Shown: positions 35,608 to 44,998, counted from the stretch's first letter. The stretch: 64,000 nt of DNA from Lachnospiraceae bacterium (GCA_024403615.1 JAKSRM010000007.1:27035-91034); one strand, 5' to 3'. Made by a program: numbers and translations. Notes: generated from the letters alone by a model not told the origin.

Positions 35608-36753
35608 ATGAAAAAATTAAAAGCATGTGTAGTTGGCGTTGGCTTTATCGGCGTTGCTCATATTGAAGCATTAAGACGTCTGGGAAACGTTGACGTTGTT
35701 GCAATCGCAGATCCTGCGGATGCACAGAAAAAAGCAGACGAACTCTGCGTACCAAAAGCATATTCAGATTACAAAGAAATGCTGGACATCGAAAAGCCTG
35801 ACACCGTACATATCTGCGTTCCAAATAATCTTCACTATGAAATCGCAATGTACGCTATGGAAAGAGGCATTTGCCCAATCTGTGAAAAACCTTTCACTAC
35901 AACCGTAGAAGAAGCTAGAGAACTGGTTGCTTTCGCAAAAGAGAAAAACATTGTAAACGCAATCAACTTCAACTGCCGTTATTATCCACAAGTAAAACAG
36001 ATGAAGCACATGATCCAGAACGGCGAATTAGGCGATTTGTTCACCATCCATGGCGGCTACATTCAGGACTGGCTGTTATTAGACACCGACTACAGCTGGA
36101 GATTAGAGTCTGCACAGTCTGGTTCTTCCAGAGCATTCTCCGATATCGGTTCTCACTGGATTGACCTGGTAGAATCTGTTACCGGTCAGAGAGTTGTAGA
36201 AGTTTTAGCAGACTTTGAAATCTTCCACAAAACTCGTAAAAAACCTTTAAAACCTATTGAAACTTACTCCGGTATGTCTCTTCGTCCAGAAGATTATGCA
36301 GAAGTTCCAATTGATACAGAGGACTACTGCACCGTTCTGTTCCACTTTGATGGCGGCGCTCATGGTTGCTGCAACATTTCTCAGGTTTACGCTGGACGTA
36401 AAAACCAGATGATCGTTTCCATCGGCGGCAGCAAAGCTGCAGTTCATTGGGACAGCGAAGACAGCAACGAACTGTGGATTGGCCACAGAGAGTCTTTCAA
36501 TGAGAAAGCTACAAAAGATCCTTCTACCTTAAATCCAGAAACCGGTGCTTTCATCAGCTACCCAGGCGGACATGTAGAAGGCTTCCCAGATACATTCAAA
36601 CAGCACTTCAAATGCATTTACAAGGCTGTTGCAGAAGGCGACACCGCAAGCCGTGAGTTTGCAACTTTCGAAGATGGTCTCCGCGACATGTTAATTTGCG
36701 AAGCTGTTGTTAAGAGTTCCAAAGATAAATGCTGGACAAAGATTGGGGAATAA
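35608..36753 (+). CDS. Gfo/Idh/MocA family oxidoreductase 3
   Basis: 381 aa. Rossmann motif VVGVGFIGVAHIEAL at residues 8-22, family motif CEKPFTT near 93, and FSDIGSHWIDLVESVTG in the substrate domain. It is first in the rightward operon, with GAGGTG before ATG 35608. It is the third such oxidoreductase in the region; the three are clearly diverged from each other, suggesting distinct steps or substrates. Confidence 0.92.
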   Translation: MKKLKACVVGVGFIGVAHIEALRRLGNVDVVAIADPADAQKKADELCVPKAYSDYKEMLDIEKPDTVHICVPNNLHYEIAMYAMERGICPICEKPFTTTVEEARELVAFAKEKNIVNAINFNCRYYPQVKQMKHMIQNGELGDLFTIHGGYIQDWLLLDTDYSWRLESAQSGSSRAFSDIGSHWIDLVESVTGQRVVEVLADFEIFHKTRKKPLKPIETYSGMSLRPEDYAEVPIDTEDYCTVLFHFDGGAHGCCNISQVYAGRKNQMIVSIGGSKAAVHWDSEDSNELWIGHRESFNEKATKDPSTLNPETGAFISYPGGHVEGFPDTFKQHFKCIYKAVAEGDTASREFATFEDGLRDMLICEAVVKSSKDKCWTKIGE

Positions 36754-36771
36754 AACCAGAGAGGAGAGACT

Positions 36772-37620
36772 ATGTTTAAAATAGGCACTCTCGCCGATTG
36801 GTTCGGCGTTGGAATCATCGACGGAATCAAAGAATCGGAAAAATGCGGTGCAACCGGCGTTCAGTTGTATGCTGCAGATTCCTTTGATCCAAGAACTGCT
36901 TCTCCTGCTTTTATCGCAGAGGTTAAGCAGACCGCTCTCGACTGCGGACAGAAAGTAACGGCTCTCTGCTGCGAGTTAGGCGGATATGGTCTGGAAAAAC
37001 CAGAAGATAATCCGGAAAAGATTGACTACCTGAAAAAATGTGCGGACTTGGCGAAAGAATTAGCTTGCCCGGTACTTACCACTCACTTAGGCGTTGTTCC
37101 TGCTACTAAGGAAGACCCGACTTATCAGGTACTGGTAAATGCTTGCAAGGAAATCGCTGCTTATGCCTATCCTTTAGGCGTAACCTTAGCTATTGAAACC
37201 GGTCCGGAAAACGCTACACTTCTCCGCGGATTTATTGAAGACTGTGGCGATGGCGTAGGCGTAAACTTCGACCCTGCCAACTTCGTTATGGTAGGTGCCG
37301 ACGATGAAGTAAATGCAGTCCGCATCTTAGGTGACAAGATTGTCCACACCCATGCGAAAGACGGCAAAAACGTAAATAAAATTGCTTCCGCAGATTTCTA
37401 CCATATGTTCGCAGAAGGCGGACTGGAGTGGATGGCAAAAGCTGATATCTGCGTGGAGACACCATTAGGCCAGGGAAATGTGCGCTGGCCAGAATATTTG
37501 AAAGCATTAAAGGAAACGGGTTACGACGGATATCTGACCATCGAGCACGAAGTCGAAGACAAGGCTGATGAAATCCGTGAAGCTGTTGATTTCCTGAAAA
37601 AACAAATGGAGGTACTGTAA
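36772..37620 (+). CDS. TIM-barrel sugar isomerase/epimerase 2
   Basis: 282-aa xylose-isomerase-like TIM barrel. Probable metal ligands are in LAIETGPEN (Glu), VNFDPANF (Asp), VHTHAKDG (His) and LTIEHEVED (Glu). GAGAGGAGA lies 8-10 nt before ATG 36772. It sits 18 nt after the Gfo/Idh gene, so the two may act in sequence on a keto-sugar. Confidence 0.88.
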   Translation: MFKIGTLADWFGVGIIDGIKESEKCGATGVQLYAADSFDPRTASPAFIAEVKQTALDCGQKVTALCCELGGYGLEKPEDNPEKIDYLKKCADLAKELACPVLTTHLGVVPATKEDPTYQVLVNACKEIAAYAYPLGVTLAIETGPENATLLRGFIEDCGDGVGVNFDPANFVMVGADDEVNAVRILGDKIVHTHAKDGKNVNKIASADFYHMFAEGGLEWMAKADICVETPLGQGNVRWPEYLKALKETGYDGYLTIEHEVEDKADEIREAVDFLKKQMEVL

Positions 37621-37622
37621 CT

Positions 37623-38531
37623 ATGATGAAATTTGGTTTACATTCTGCAATTCTCCCGGGAATGACTTTTGAAGAATTTATAGACTATGCTGCACAGGTT
37701 GGATTCGAGTGTGCAGAAATCTGCTGCTGGCCAGTTGGCAAAGCCATCCGCCGTTATGCAGGTATTACCCATATCGACATTAACAACTCTGACAATGATA
37801 AGCTTCTGTACTACAAAAAATATGCAGAAGACAAAGGCGTTGACATTGCGATTTTAGGTTACTATCCAAACCCTCTGGATCCAGATCAGATGGAAGTTGC
37901 AGTAGCTCATATCAACAAACTGATTGATGCTGCAGCAACCATGAACGTTAATAAGATTTCTACTTTCATCGGCCGTGATAAGACCAAATGTGTAGAAGAA
38001 AACTTAGACATTTATGAGAAAGTATGGACTCCAATCGTAAAACATGCAGAAGATGCCGGCGTTAAGATCGGTATTGAAAACTGCCCAATGCTTTATACAA
38101 AAGATGAATGGCCAGGCGGCAACAACTTAGCATGCGCTCCTTATATCTGGAGACAGATGTTCGAGCGTATTCCTAGTGACAACTTAGGACTTTCCTATGA
38201 CCCATCTCATCCATACCTGCTTCATGGCGACGAAGTAAAACCGGTATATGATTTCGCAGACAAGATTTTCCATGTACACTTCAAAGACATCAAGATCTAT
38301 CCGGAAAAATTATACGAATATGGCGTATTTGCTTATCCAACTCTTTGGCATTCACCAAAGCTTCCTGGAATGGGCGGCGTAAACTTCGCAGGACTTATTT
38401 CTGCACTGAATGACATTCATTACGAAGGCTCCGCAGTTATCGAAGTAGAAGACAAAGCATTTGAAAACTGCGTAGAAGACGTTAAGAAGGGTATCGAACA
38501 GAGCTACCGCTTCCTTCGTCAGTATCTGTAA
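37623..38531 (+). CDS. TIM-barrel sugar isomerase/epimerase 3
   Basis: 302-aa TIM barrel of the same superfamily as its neighbour but clearly diverged. Ligand candidates are IGIENCPM, LSYDPSHPY, HVHFKD and VIEVEDKAFE. It starts 2 nt after the previous stop; a second in-frame ATG three bases on is equally possible. It ends before a strong terminator. Related enzymes act on keto-sugars or inositol derivatives. Confidence 0.88.
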   Translation: MMKFGLHSAILPGMTFEEFIDYAAQVGFECAEICCWPVGKAIRRYAGITHIDINNSDNDKLLYYKKYAEDKGVDIAILGYYPNPLDPDQMEVAVAHINKLIDAAATMNVNKISTFIGRDKTKCVEENLDIYEKVWTPIVKHAEDAGVKIGIENCPMLYTKDEWPGGNNLACAPYIWRQMFERIPSDNLGLSYDPSHPYLLHGDEVKPVYDFADKIFHVHFKDIKIYPEKLYEYGVFAYPTLWHSPKLPGMGGVNFAGLISALNDIHYEGSAVIEVEDKAFENCVEDVKKGIEQSYRFLRQYL

Positions 38532-38550
38532 AAATAATTATAGGAATTGG

Positions 38551-38576
38551 CCGGGCACTTCTGTGCCCGGTTTTTG
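38551..38576 (+). terminator. Terminator of rightward operon
   Basis: CCGGGCAC-TTCT-GTGCCCGG followed by TTTTTG. The kinase gene downstream therefore probably needs read-through or its own promoter in the 86-nt gap. Confidence 0.9.
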
Positions 38577-38662
38577 TTAAAATAATGGCGGTCATCCGCT
38601 GCTTACAAATATTTCAAGCGGTGCCGAATATACCTTGCTATTACAATAGAGAATCGAACACT

Positions 38663-39748
38663 ATGGATAAAACTTTAAGAAACATCGGAACTACCTTCTG
38701 CCTGCCAGGCGAAATGGATAATTTCGAAATCATCACAAACGGAAACGTAAATACCACCTACAAGGTGTCTTATAAAGAAGACGAAGGCGCAACGGATTAT
38801 ATCTTCCAGAAGATTAACACCGTAGCCTTCCATCATCCGGAAGAAATTATGGAGAACATCGACCGGGTTACTCGTCATATCAACGAGTATTTCCCTGATG
38901 ACGACACGCTCTTATTCTACCGGGATTCTGACGGCCGCAACTACTGCTACGACGAAGACGGGAACTTCTGGAGAGTCATGAATTATGTAGATTCCATCAC
39001 CTTTAATTCCTGCGACGATTTAAATGTCGTAGAATCTGTTGGACAGGCTTTTGGTCATTTCGCTATGCAGCTTTCGGACTTTGATGGATCCGTCCTTTAC
39101 GAAACCATTCCGGATTTCCACAACACCGAGAAACGACTTTCTACGCTTTTCGAAGATACCGAAAATGAAGAATATAAGGGCGAACGTTTAGATGAGATTG
39201 CAGAAGATTTAGCTTATATTGCGAAGGTCCGCGAATTAGCCAGCGGCTTAAGCGTAAAGTATAACGCTCATGAGCTTCCAGTCCGTGTTACCCATAACGA
39301 TACGAAATGCAACAATGTATTGTTCAGCAAAGAAACCTTGCAGCCGTTAGTTGTTATCGATTACGACACCATTATGCCGGGCATGGCCATCTATGATTTC
39401 GGTGACGCTGTCCGCTCCATCGCCAACCATTCTTCCGAAGGCGAAACAGACCTGTCTCAGGTATATTTAGATAAAGAGAAATTCACTGCTTTCAGCAAAG
39501 GCTATTTCTCTCAGGTAAAAGATAGCCTGACCAAAGAAGAAATCGAAAGCATGGCCTTAGGAGCCTTCTCTATTACCATCGAGCTGGCAAGCCGCTTCTT
39601 AGACGATTACATTAAAGGTGATGTTTACTTTAATGTAGCTTATCCAAAGCACAACTTAGACCGCGGCAGATGCCAATTAGCCCTGGCCAAAGACATGTAT
39701 GACAATCTGGACGACATGAAGGCAATCATCGAAGAAATGTGCAAATAA
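38663..39748 (+). CDS. NahK-like aminoglycoside-phosphotransferase-fold sugar kinase
   Basis: 361 aa. The APH-fold nucleotide region contains NGNVNTTYKV, the catalytic loop reads RVTHNDTKCNN near residue 212 and the metal region DYDTIMPGMAIYDFGD. These match N-acetylhexosamine 1-kinase (NahK), which makes GlcNAc/GalNAc-1-phosphate. The start is ATG 38663; the longer frame from 38585 begins inside the upstream terminator region and is rejected. The ribosome binding site is weak. Substrate is inferred only from family likeness. Confidence 0.85.
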   Translation: MDKTLRNIGTTFCLPGEMDNFEIITNGNVNTTYKVSYKEDEGATDYIFQKINTVAFHHPEEIMENIDRVTRHINEYFPDDDTLLFYRDSDGRNYCYDEDGNFWRVMNYVDSITFNSCDDLNVVESVGQAFGHFAMQLSDFDGSVLYETIPDFHNTEKRLSTLFEDTENEEYKGERLDEIAEDLAYIAKVRELASGLSVKYNAHELPVRVTHNDTKCNNVLFSKETLQPLVVIDYDTIMPGMAIYDFGDAVRSIANHSSEGETDLSQVYLDKEKFTAFSKGYFSQVKDSLTKEEIESMALGAFSITIELASRFLDDYIKGDVYFNVAYPKHNLDRGRCQLALAKDMYDNLDDMKAIIEEMCK

Positions 39749-39789
39749 GAGCGTCACGTGACGATGTTTGATTCTTAGCAAAACTGCGA

Positions 39790-40140
39790 CTATCCGCTAT
39801 TAGAAGTTAATTTCTATAGCGGATAGTTTTTTGCAGAGATTTTGCGAAAGTACTCGCTATTGTGAGTTTTCTGCTATAGCGGATAGTTTTTTGCAGAGAT
39901 TTCGCGAAAGTACTCGCTATTGTGAGTTTTCTGCTATAGCGGATAGTTTTTTCAGCGAAAATCCGCTAAATTATCCGCTATCCTGCATTTTTCTGTATAG
40001 CGAGCATATTTTTTCTAAAAAAGGATGTTTTATTATCCGCTATATCAAAAATCGCTCCTGCGCGAATACTTTACCTATATTTACGCCTCTCTGACTATCC
40101 GTAAAATAGGCTTTTTTCATATAGCGAGTAATTAGCGGAA
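39790..40140. repeat. 60-bp tandem repeats with TATCCGCTA palindromes
   Basis: Two nearly identical 60-bp units (39814-39873 and 39874-39933, one visible mismatch) and the first ~20 bp of a third follow a perfect 11-bp inverted repeat CTATCCGCTAT / ATAGCGGATAG (39789-39824). Further copies of TATCCGCTA occur at about 39969 and 40034, and variant ATAGCGAG at about 39995 and 40120. No gene is supported here. The 557-bp gap also holds a CGTCACGTGACG palindrome (39752-39763) and the pilus-operon terminator. Confidence 0.85.
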
Positions 40141-40229
40141 TATAAAAAGTTAAAAGTGCTAAACTTTTAGGATTTTTTATAATAATTGCAGGATAGGAAC
40201 GCAATTATCGAGCATTTTACCTCTAAAAT

Positions 40230-40268
40230 TAAAAAACGGCGGCGAGAATTGCTTCCCACCGCCGATAA
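40230..40268 (-). terminator. Terminator of the pilus operon
   Basis: CGGCGG / CCGCCG stem (40237-40242 and 40259-40264). On the minus strand it is followed by TTTTTTAATTTT. A 20-bp near-perfect direct duplication (GTGGAGTAGATTAG twice) covers the end of the signal peptidase gene and the adjacent spacer. Confidence 0.85.
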
Positions 40269-40305
40269 ATTTCATCTAATATTTTCTAATCTACTCCACT
40301 ATTTC

Positions 40306-40905
40306 CTAATCTACTCCACCGAATCCTTTCAATGGCCAGACTCGGAACACAATCTTTCCGACCACGTCATCCGTGCTAATACATCCGACAGATGTATTCC
40401 GGCTATCAATAGAAGTCGCTCTATGATCGCCCATTACGAAGATGGTATTCTCTGGTACCTGGAACGGCAAATCAATGTTGGTCTCGCCTAAGGCTTTTTC
40501 CGTCAGATACGGCTCGTCTAACATCTCTCCGTTTACGATAACGTTGCCTTCGTTATCGATATCAACCCACTCTAAAGAGGTGGCAATACAACGCTTAATC
40601 AGAACCTTGCTGCCGTAATATACGCCGACAACATCGCCACGCTTGACATTGGTGTTTTTAATGGATAAAACGATGTCGCCTTCGTTCAGGGTCGGGGTCA
40701 TGGAACTACCGTAAATACGTAATACAGGCAAGAAAATAACAGCAACCAAAACCGCACAAGCCGCTACAACAATCAAGGTGTATATGGTGTTGCGTAGGTA
40801 CTTGCGAAAACGGATGTTATGTTCCACGCGAGTCAGTTCGGCTTCCAGCTGGTCCACATCCGGTCTGTTCTTATTTTCTTCTAATTCGTTTTCCTTTTTT
40901 TCCAT
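40306..40905 (-). CDS. Pilus-linked type I signal peptidase
   Basis: 199 aa. A charged N-terminal coiled region (1-35) precedes one membrane helix (about 42-65). The catalytic Ser is in GSSMTPTL near residue 68, the catalytic Lys in KRCIA near 105, then GDHRATSIDSR near 162. It cleaves signal peptides of exported proteins. Placement as last gene of the sortase operon suggests it processes the pilins and adhesin, as SipA-type peptidases do in streptococcal pilus islands. Confidence 0.93.
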   Translation of the reverse strand: MEKKENELEENKNRPDVDQLEAELTRVEHNIRFRKYLRNTIYTLIVVAACAVLVAVIFLPVLRIYGSSMTPTLNEGDIVLSIKNTNVKRGDVVGVYYGSKVLIKRCIATSLEWVDIDNEGNVIVNGEMLDEPYLTEKALGETNIDLPFQVPENTIFVMGDHRATSIDSRNTSVGCISTDDVVGKIVFRVWPLKGFGGVD

Positions 40906-40908
40906 GCT

Positions 40909-41502
40909 TTATTTATCAATCAACTCACAGCGGACGGTTACTCGATCTGCTCCATTCAAAGTACATGTAAACAGAGTCAGGTCCCATTCGCCGTTTTTCA
41001 TAATTTCATTTTCTGTCGGTTCCAGAGATACCACCTCTGTGACCCGATATTCAAATACGTTACCAACCATATCTGTAAAAATAATGGAATCCCCATAGTT
41101 CAGATTGCTGATTAAACCAAAGTGAGAATCGTAGTTGTGGGCGCAGATTACCATGTTGTTTTTATAAGCAGATCCTGCGTACCGACAAGGAGCCGTTTCT
41201 AAATTCTCATAATTCCAATCACTGATAACCGGAAGTTCCCTTCCAATAGACGGAAGGGAAATCATGCCCACATATTCTCGGTCATCGATTTTTTTCACCG
41301 GCATTTCCATATCTGGATAACGCATATATTCTGGATAATCCACCTCGGGCATATCCTTTATCATAGCTTCCAGCTCTTGCAGAGCCTTTTGGGAAGCATG
41401 CTTTGCCCGGATATTATCCACAACATTATATCCGATTATACTAAAGGCCGCTGCAATAAGCAGCAGCCCTAATACGATCCATAATAAACCTTTTTTCTTC
41501 AT
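40909..41502 (-). CDS. Second sortase of the pilus operon
   Basis: 197 aa with one N-terminal membrane helix (about 6-28). The sortase catalytic His is in VICAHNYDSHFG and the Cys in LFTCTLNGADRVTVRC, with the Arg eight or nine residues later. It lacks the C-terminal membrane helix and lid of class C enzymes, so it may attach pili to peptidoglycan or handle the minor pilin. The class assignment (B or D like) is uncertain. The start overlaps the minor pilin stop (TAATG). Confidence 0.88.
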   Translation of the reverse strand: MKKKGLLWIVLGLLLIAAAFSIIGYNVVDNIRAKHASQKALQELEAMIKDMPEVDYPEYMRYPDMEMPVKKIDDREYVGMISLPSIGRELPVISDWNYENLETAPCRYAGSAYKNNMVICAHNYDSHFGLISNLNYGDSIIFTDMVGNVFEYRVTEVVSLEPTENEIMKNGEWDLTLFTCTLNGADRVTVRCELIDK

Positions 41503-42440
41503 TAATGGCTTCTCCTACGACGGATCACGCCAATGATCAAGCAGATAATACCAAGTCCTGCCAGGATTGGTACCGGCCACCAAAGGAGACCTGTCTGTGG
41601 AATATCCGGAGGAGTGTATGGCTCTTCATAGGTATTGGTTACAACAAATGTTGTTCCGTCTTTTTCAACCTTTACGGTATAATCCTTTGCTTTGGTCTCT
41701 TCCGTAAGAGTCCATTCAATGGCCTTTTTATTGTCGTCGTATTTTGGAAGTTCGTCCCAAGTATACTGCCAATCATTTTCCGAACTTAAGGTAACGGCTT
41801 CATATTCCTCTTTGTCGCAATATAACTTAACGGTAATTTCTTTTGGACGATTTTCTTTTTGATCATCGTCGTCTTTCCAAATTTTTATAACTTTCTGGGA
41901 AATTTCCGGAAAGATTTCCGAAGCCTTTGGGAAGATGGTTACATCATAAAACCACTCCGCATAAGCTTCGTCAGCATTTGGAAGACATACAATCGAAGGA
42001 GTTGTAGTATAAGTGAAATCACCAATCATGCATTTCTGACCAATGACAAGATACAGACCTGGCGTTAAGTTCTCTAAAGTCTTCTGACCAAATTCATCGG
42101 TAGTAATCGTATAATCCGGTGTTAATCCATCATCGATTACATAACCCTTCAACGTGTCTGCAAGTTCATTCCACTCTTCTACGGTATGATCATCCACACT
42201 GATTGGATAATCTTTAAAAACATCCGTCAGTGTAAACTTTACATATTCATCAACTGTTGCAAGATAAAAAATATCAAAATCTGCTTCAGGAATAGGCATT
42301 CCCTCATATTGATAATCAACAGTTAGAGATGCCTTCTGGTCCAAATCTATTTTTCCAACAGCAAAAGTCTGCAGTGGAAAAACGACCAATATAATCATGC
42401 ATGCAAGCAATATATAAAGACTTTTTTTCGCTTTTTTCAT
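41502..42440 (-). CDS. Minor or basal pilin, Cna-B type, IPQTG anchor
   Basis: 312 aa. Signal peptide (about 1-27, ending FAVG), a beta-rich N-terminal domain, then a Cna-B domain near residues 185-272 (KIWKDDDD start, TLTEET with the isopeptide Glu position, FVVTNTY end). A sorting signal IPQTG (280-284), a hydrophobic span and RRRRSH follow. IPQTG is an LPXTG variant, so it may be recognised by only one of the two sortases. It probably sits at the base or as a minor subunit. Confidence 0.88.
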   Translation of the reverse strand: MKKAKKSLYILLACMIILVVFPLQTFAVGKIDLDQKASLTVDYQYEGMPIPEADFDIFYLATVDEYVKFTLTDVFKDYPISVDDHTVEEWNELADTLKGYVIDDGLTPDYTITTDEFGQKTLENLTPGLYLVIGQKCMIGDFTYTTTPSIVCLPNADEAYAEWFYDVTIFPKASEIFPEISQKVIKIWKDDDDQKENRPKEITVKLYCDKEEYEAVTLSSENDWQYTWDELPKYDDNKKAIEWTLTEETKAKDYTVKVEKDGTTFVVTNTYEEPYTPPDIPQTGLLWWPVPILAGLGIICLIIGVIRRRRSH

Positions 42441-42451
42441 AAAACACTACC

Positions 42452-43297
42452 TCATTTTTTTGAGTTGAGCGAAGTTTTTTGCTTTTTCTTTGATTTTTTC
42501 GTAAGCACGATTATCAGTAAAATAACTAATAACGGTATTGCTGCTAACGGTGCAACAATCATCGGATCAATAACAACTGCCTCGGATACAACACGGACAT
42601 CGTTCGCTTTTGTCTCGATTCTGTGTCCACGTACCAATAAACGATGAGTATTAATTCCGTATGGTGTACAAGTACCTAATGTACAATAATCTTTTCCCGG
42701 AGTAACCGTCAGATTCTGAAGTTCTGTTGGTTCTACGGTTCGAATCTGATCCACTTCATAGGTCAAAACCGTGTCCAAAACTACTAACTGGAATTGGTCT
42801 CCTACAACAAGAGAGGCAATATCTGTAAAAAGTTTTGCACTCGGCAGGCCTCTATGTCCGGAAAGAACACAATGAGAACCTTCTCCTCCTACGGGGAGGC
42901 TTGACCATTCTAGATGACCAGCTGCAATCTGTAATACGCCATCGGAAACGCCATGATAAATCGGAAGTTTTACGTCAATTTTATCAATGACAACATACCC
43001 CATTACACCAGACCCACCGATGTTTAAAAGAGACTCATACTCTTCCATCTGCGCATCATCCGGGTAGAATTCATTCCCTTTTTCCGCGAGACGTTTGTTG
43101 TATTCCACGGCATCCAGCCACATCTTTTGTGCTGCGTCGTCGGTAAGTTCCTCTACATCATGGGTATAAGTATTTATTGTTCTGGAAGCATGTTTCGAGT
43201 TCCATAAGTTCGCAACCGTTGGATACAACAACAAGGACAGACCGATTATTAATATCAAGACAAGTACAATTGTCATTATTCGGTTTTTCTTGCGCAT
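42452..43297 (-). CDS. Class C pilus sortase
   Basis: 281 aa. N-terminal membrane helix (about 8-28) and C-terminal helix (about 245-268) with a Lys-rich tail, both typical of class C. The catalytic His is in LSGHRGLPSAKLF, the Cys in TLGTCTPYGINTHRLLVRGHR with the Arg following. It polymerises pilin subunits through isopeptide bonds. It lies directly downstream of the major pilin gene. Confidence 0.95.
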   Translation of the reverse strand: MRKKNRIMTIVLVLILIIGLSLLLYPTVANLWNSKHASRTINTYTHDVEELTDDAAQKMWLDAVEYNKRLAEKGNEFYPDDAQMEEYESLLNIGGSGVMGYVVIDKIDVKLPIYHGVSDGVLQIAAGHLEWSSLPVGGEGSHCVLSGHRGLPSAKLFTDIASLVVGDQFQLVVLDTVLTYEVDQIRTVEPTELQNLTVTPGKDYCTLGTCTPYGINTHRLLVRGHRIETKANDVRVVSEAVVIDPMIVAPLAAIPLLVILLIIVLTKKSKKKQKTSLNSKK

Positions 43298-43400
43298 AAC
43301 TAATCAGTTTCTCCTTGTTGTTGTATCGCCGGAGAGGGAGAAAGGAACCCCTCTCCGGCTTTACAAATTGCTCAATAATTATTTTATTTATTAAAATCTA

Positions 43401-44873
43401 TTATCTGTCAGCTTTGCTCATGCGCTTTCTTGTGATAAGAAGAATAGCAGCGCCAGCTACAAGGATTGCACCGATAACGTAGAAGATCTTTGTACCGATA
43501 CCACCAGTTTCAGGAAGAGTATTACCTTTCTGGTTCTTAACGGTTACTTCGAATGCATTATCTTCTGCAACATATTTAACGTCAGAACCATCTTCAGCAA
43601 TAGTCCATGTACAAGTTTTTGTAACATCATCTACTACCTCAGGTTCTTCGCAAACGATTGTGAAGGTAATATCTTCAATTGGATTGTAGCCAGCAGGAAT
43701 TACAGACTCGACAAGAGTATATGTGCCTTCTTCAAGGCCTTTGAAGTTTGCTACATATTTTCCATCTACCAGAACGGCTTCAACATTTTCTGCGATGGGT
43801 TCAGTTCCTTTTTTCAGGGTGAATTTTGCGCCTTTAAGAGGAGCATTGTTATTAGTTCCGTCTACTTTGAACACATTGAGCTGTGTTGTGTAAGTAATAG
43901 AATAGCTTGGAGGTGTTGTGCCTGTACTTTCTTCCTCCATAGGATTGTTGGAATACTCTACTGTAGCTGTATTAGTGTTACCAGTTGTACCAATTGCTGC
44001 GCCAGAATTAAGAACTGCATCATATTCAACTACAACTGCCTGTCCAGCTTTTTCAAGTGCTTTTTTAAGAGTAATAGTGAATGACTGTCCATTCAGTGCA
44101 AATGTGTAATCAGCATCTGATGCTGCTGTTGTTGAACCATTGATATAAACTTTTACTGTGCCGTCAGTTAATGTAAGACCAGCTGAAAGTGTATCATGGA
44201 TGATAAAGTCATATTTATCATACTGGGTTGCTGTTGAAGGAACAGCTGTTGTAATTTTGAAAGAAACTGTATCGCCGATTGCAGCGTTGTTTGCTTTCGC
44301 ATAAGCGTCGCCATCTTTAACCTGTTTTAATACTTCTGGTACGCTGTTCTTTGCTGCAATTTTAAATTCACCTTTCTGTGTAAGCTGAAGAAGCGCAAGG
44401 TTGTAAGCATCGCCTTCACCAACAGTTGTTGTTGTATCAATTACCAGATAGTAACCTGCATCAAGAGTATCTCCGTCTTCAACTTCGGTTCCATTGTTCG
44501 TAACATATTTTCTTGCCAGTTTTGCAAATGCCTTTGCATTAGCACTTCCATCTGACCACTCTTTCATTGCAACAGCAACACTTGCTGCGTCGGTGCAGCT
44601 TTCAAATGGATTGGTTGTGCCAAAATCGCTTGATGCTTTTAATGCAGCAAGGAAACCATTGGCGCCATCCCAGTTAATTCCATTTCCCCATTCCACACTA
44701 CCAAGTTCTGCAGAGCCTTCTGCCTGTGTACCAGAGAAAATCTGATAAGCAGTATAGGTATGATTGTCGCCTGTAGGGGCTGTGGTGTCTGCTAACGCTA
44801 CGGTTGTTCCCATGCATACTAAGAGCACGGTTACGAGCATTGCGGAAAGAATTTTTTTCAGGTTCTTTTTCAT
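43401..44873 (-). CDS. Major pilin (SpaA-type), LPETG anchor
   Basis: 490 aa. The start is ATG 44873, where a signal peptide begins (cleavage near residue 28); an in-frame upstream codon would add ten charged residues. Domains: N-terminal pilin domain (30-170), an isopeptide-forming D2-type domain (about 185-310), a Cna-B/SpaA domain (about 325-440) with E-box YTLVESVIPAGY, and LPETG at 453-457 with a membrane span and basic tail. The canonical WxxxVxVYPK pilin motif is not obvious; KIAAKNSVP lies at the equivalent place. It is the likely shaft subunit. Confidence 0.9.
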   Translation of the reverse strand: MKKNLKKILSAMLVTVLLVCMGTTVALADTTAPTGDNHTYTAYQIFSGTQAEGSAELGSVEWGNGINWDGANGFLAALKASSDFGTTNPFESCTDAASVAVAMKEWSDGSANAKAFAKLARKYVTNNGTEVEDGDTLDAGYYLVIDTTTTVGEGDAYNLALLQLTQKGEFKIAAKNSVPEVLKQVKDGDAYAKANNAAIGDTVSFKITTAVPSTATQYDKYDFIIHDTLSAGLTLTDGTVKVYINGSTTAASDADYTFALNGQSFTITLKKALEKAGQAVVVEYDAVLNSGAAIGTTGNTNTATVEYSNNPMEEESTGTTPPSYSITYTTQLNVFKVDGTNNNAPLKGAKFTLKKGTEPIAENVEAVLVDGKYVANFKGLEEGTYTLVESVIPAGYNPIEDITFTIVCEEPEVVDDVTKTCTWTIAEDGSDVKYVAEDNAFEVTVKNQKGNTLPETGGIGTKIFYVIGAILVAGAAILLITRKRMSKADR

Positions 44874-44925
44874 TGTTTTTTCCCTTTCTTTTTTTATTAT
44901 CATGTTAATTTTTTATCTATATTTA

Positions 44926-44952
44926 ATTTAAACTTACTCATTAAGTTTAAAT
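44926..44952 (-). promoter_or_regulatory. Hairpin between tip adhesin and major pilin genes
   Basis: Perfect 11-bp inverted repeat ATTTAAACTTA / TAAGTTTAAAT with a 5-nt loop, all A/T-rich. It may be a processing or attenuation site, or mark an internal pilin promoter. No classic terminator U-run follows it. Confidence 0.5.
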
Positions 44953-44998
44953 TTTATTTTTGTAGGTTTCATTGAGCTCTTTGTAATTTTCATCAATC

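Noticed and set aside
35608..38531. C-glycoside deglycosidase locus (dgp type)
   Set aside because: Gfo/Idh and TIM-barrel genes match in kind, but the small partner subunit of about 130 aa was not found anywhere in the cluster.
39814..39953. Possible CRISPR array
   Set aside because: The repeats are directly adjacent 60-bp units with no unique spacers between them, and no cas genes are present.
39831..40094. 87-codon open frame with internal peptide repeats across the 60-bp array
   Set aside because: The peptide repeats only mirror the DNA repeats. It has no ribosome binding site, odd composition and no recognisable domain.
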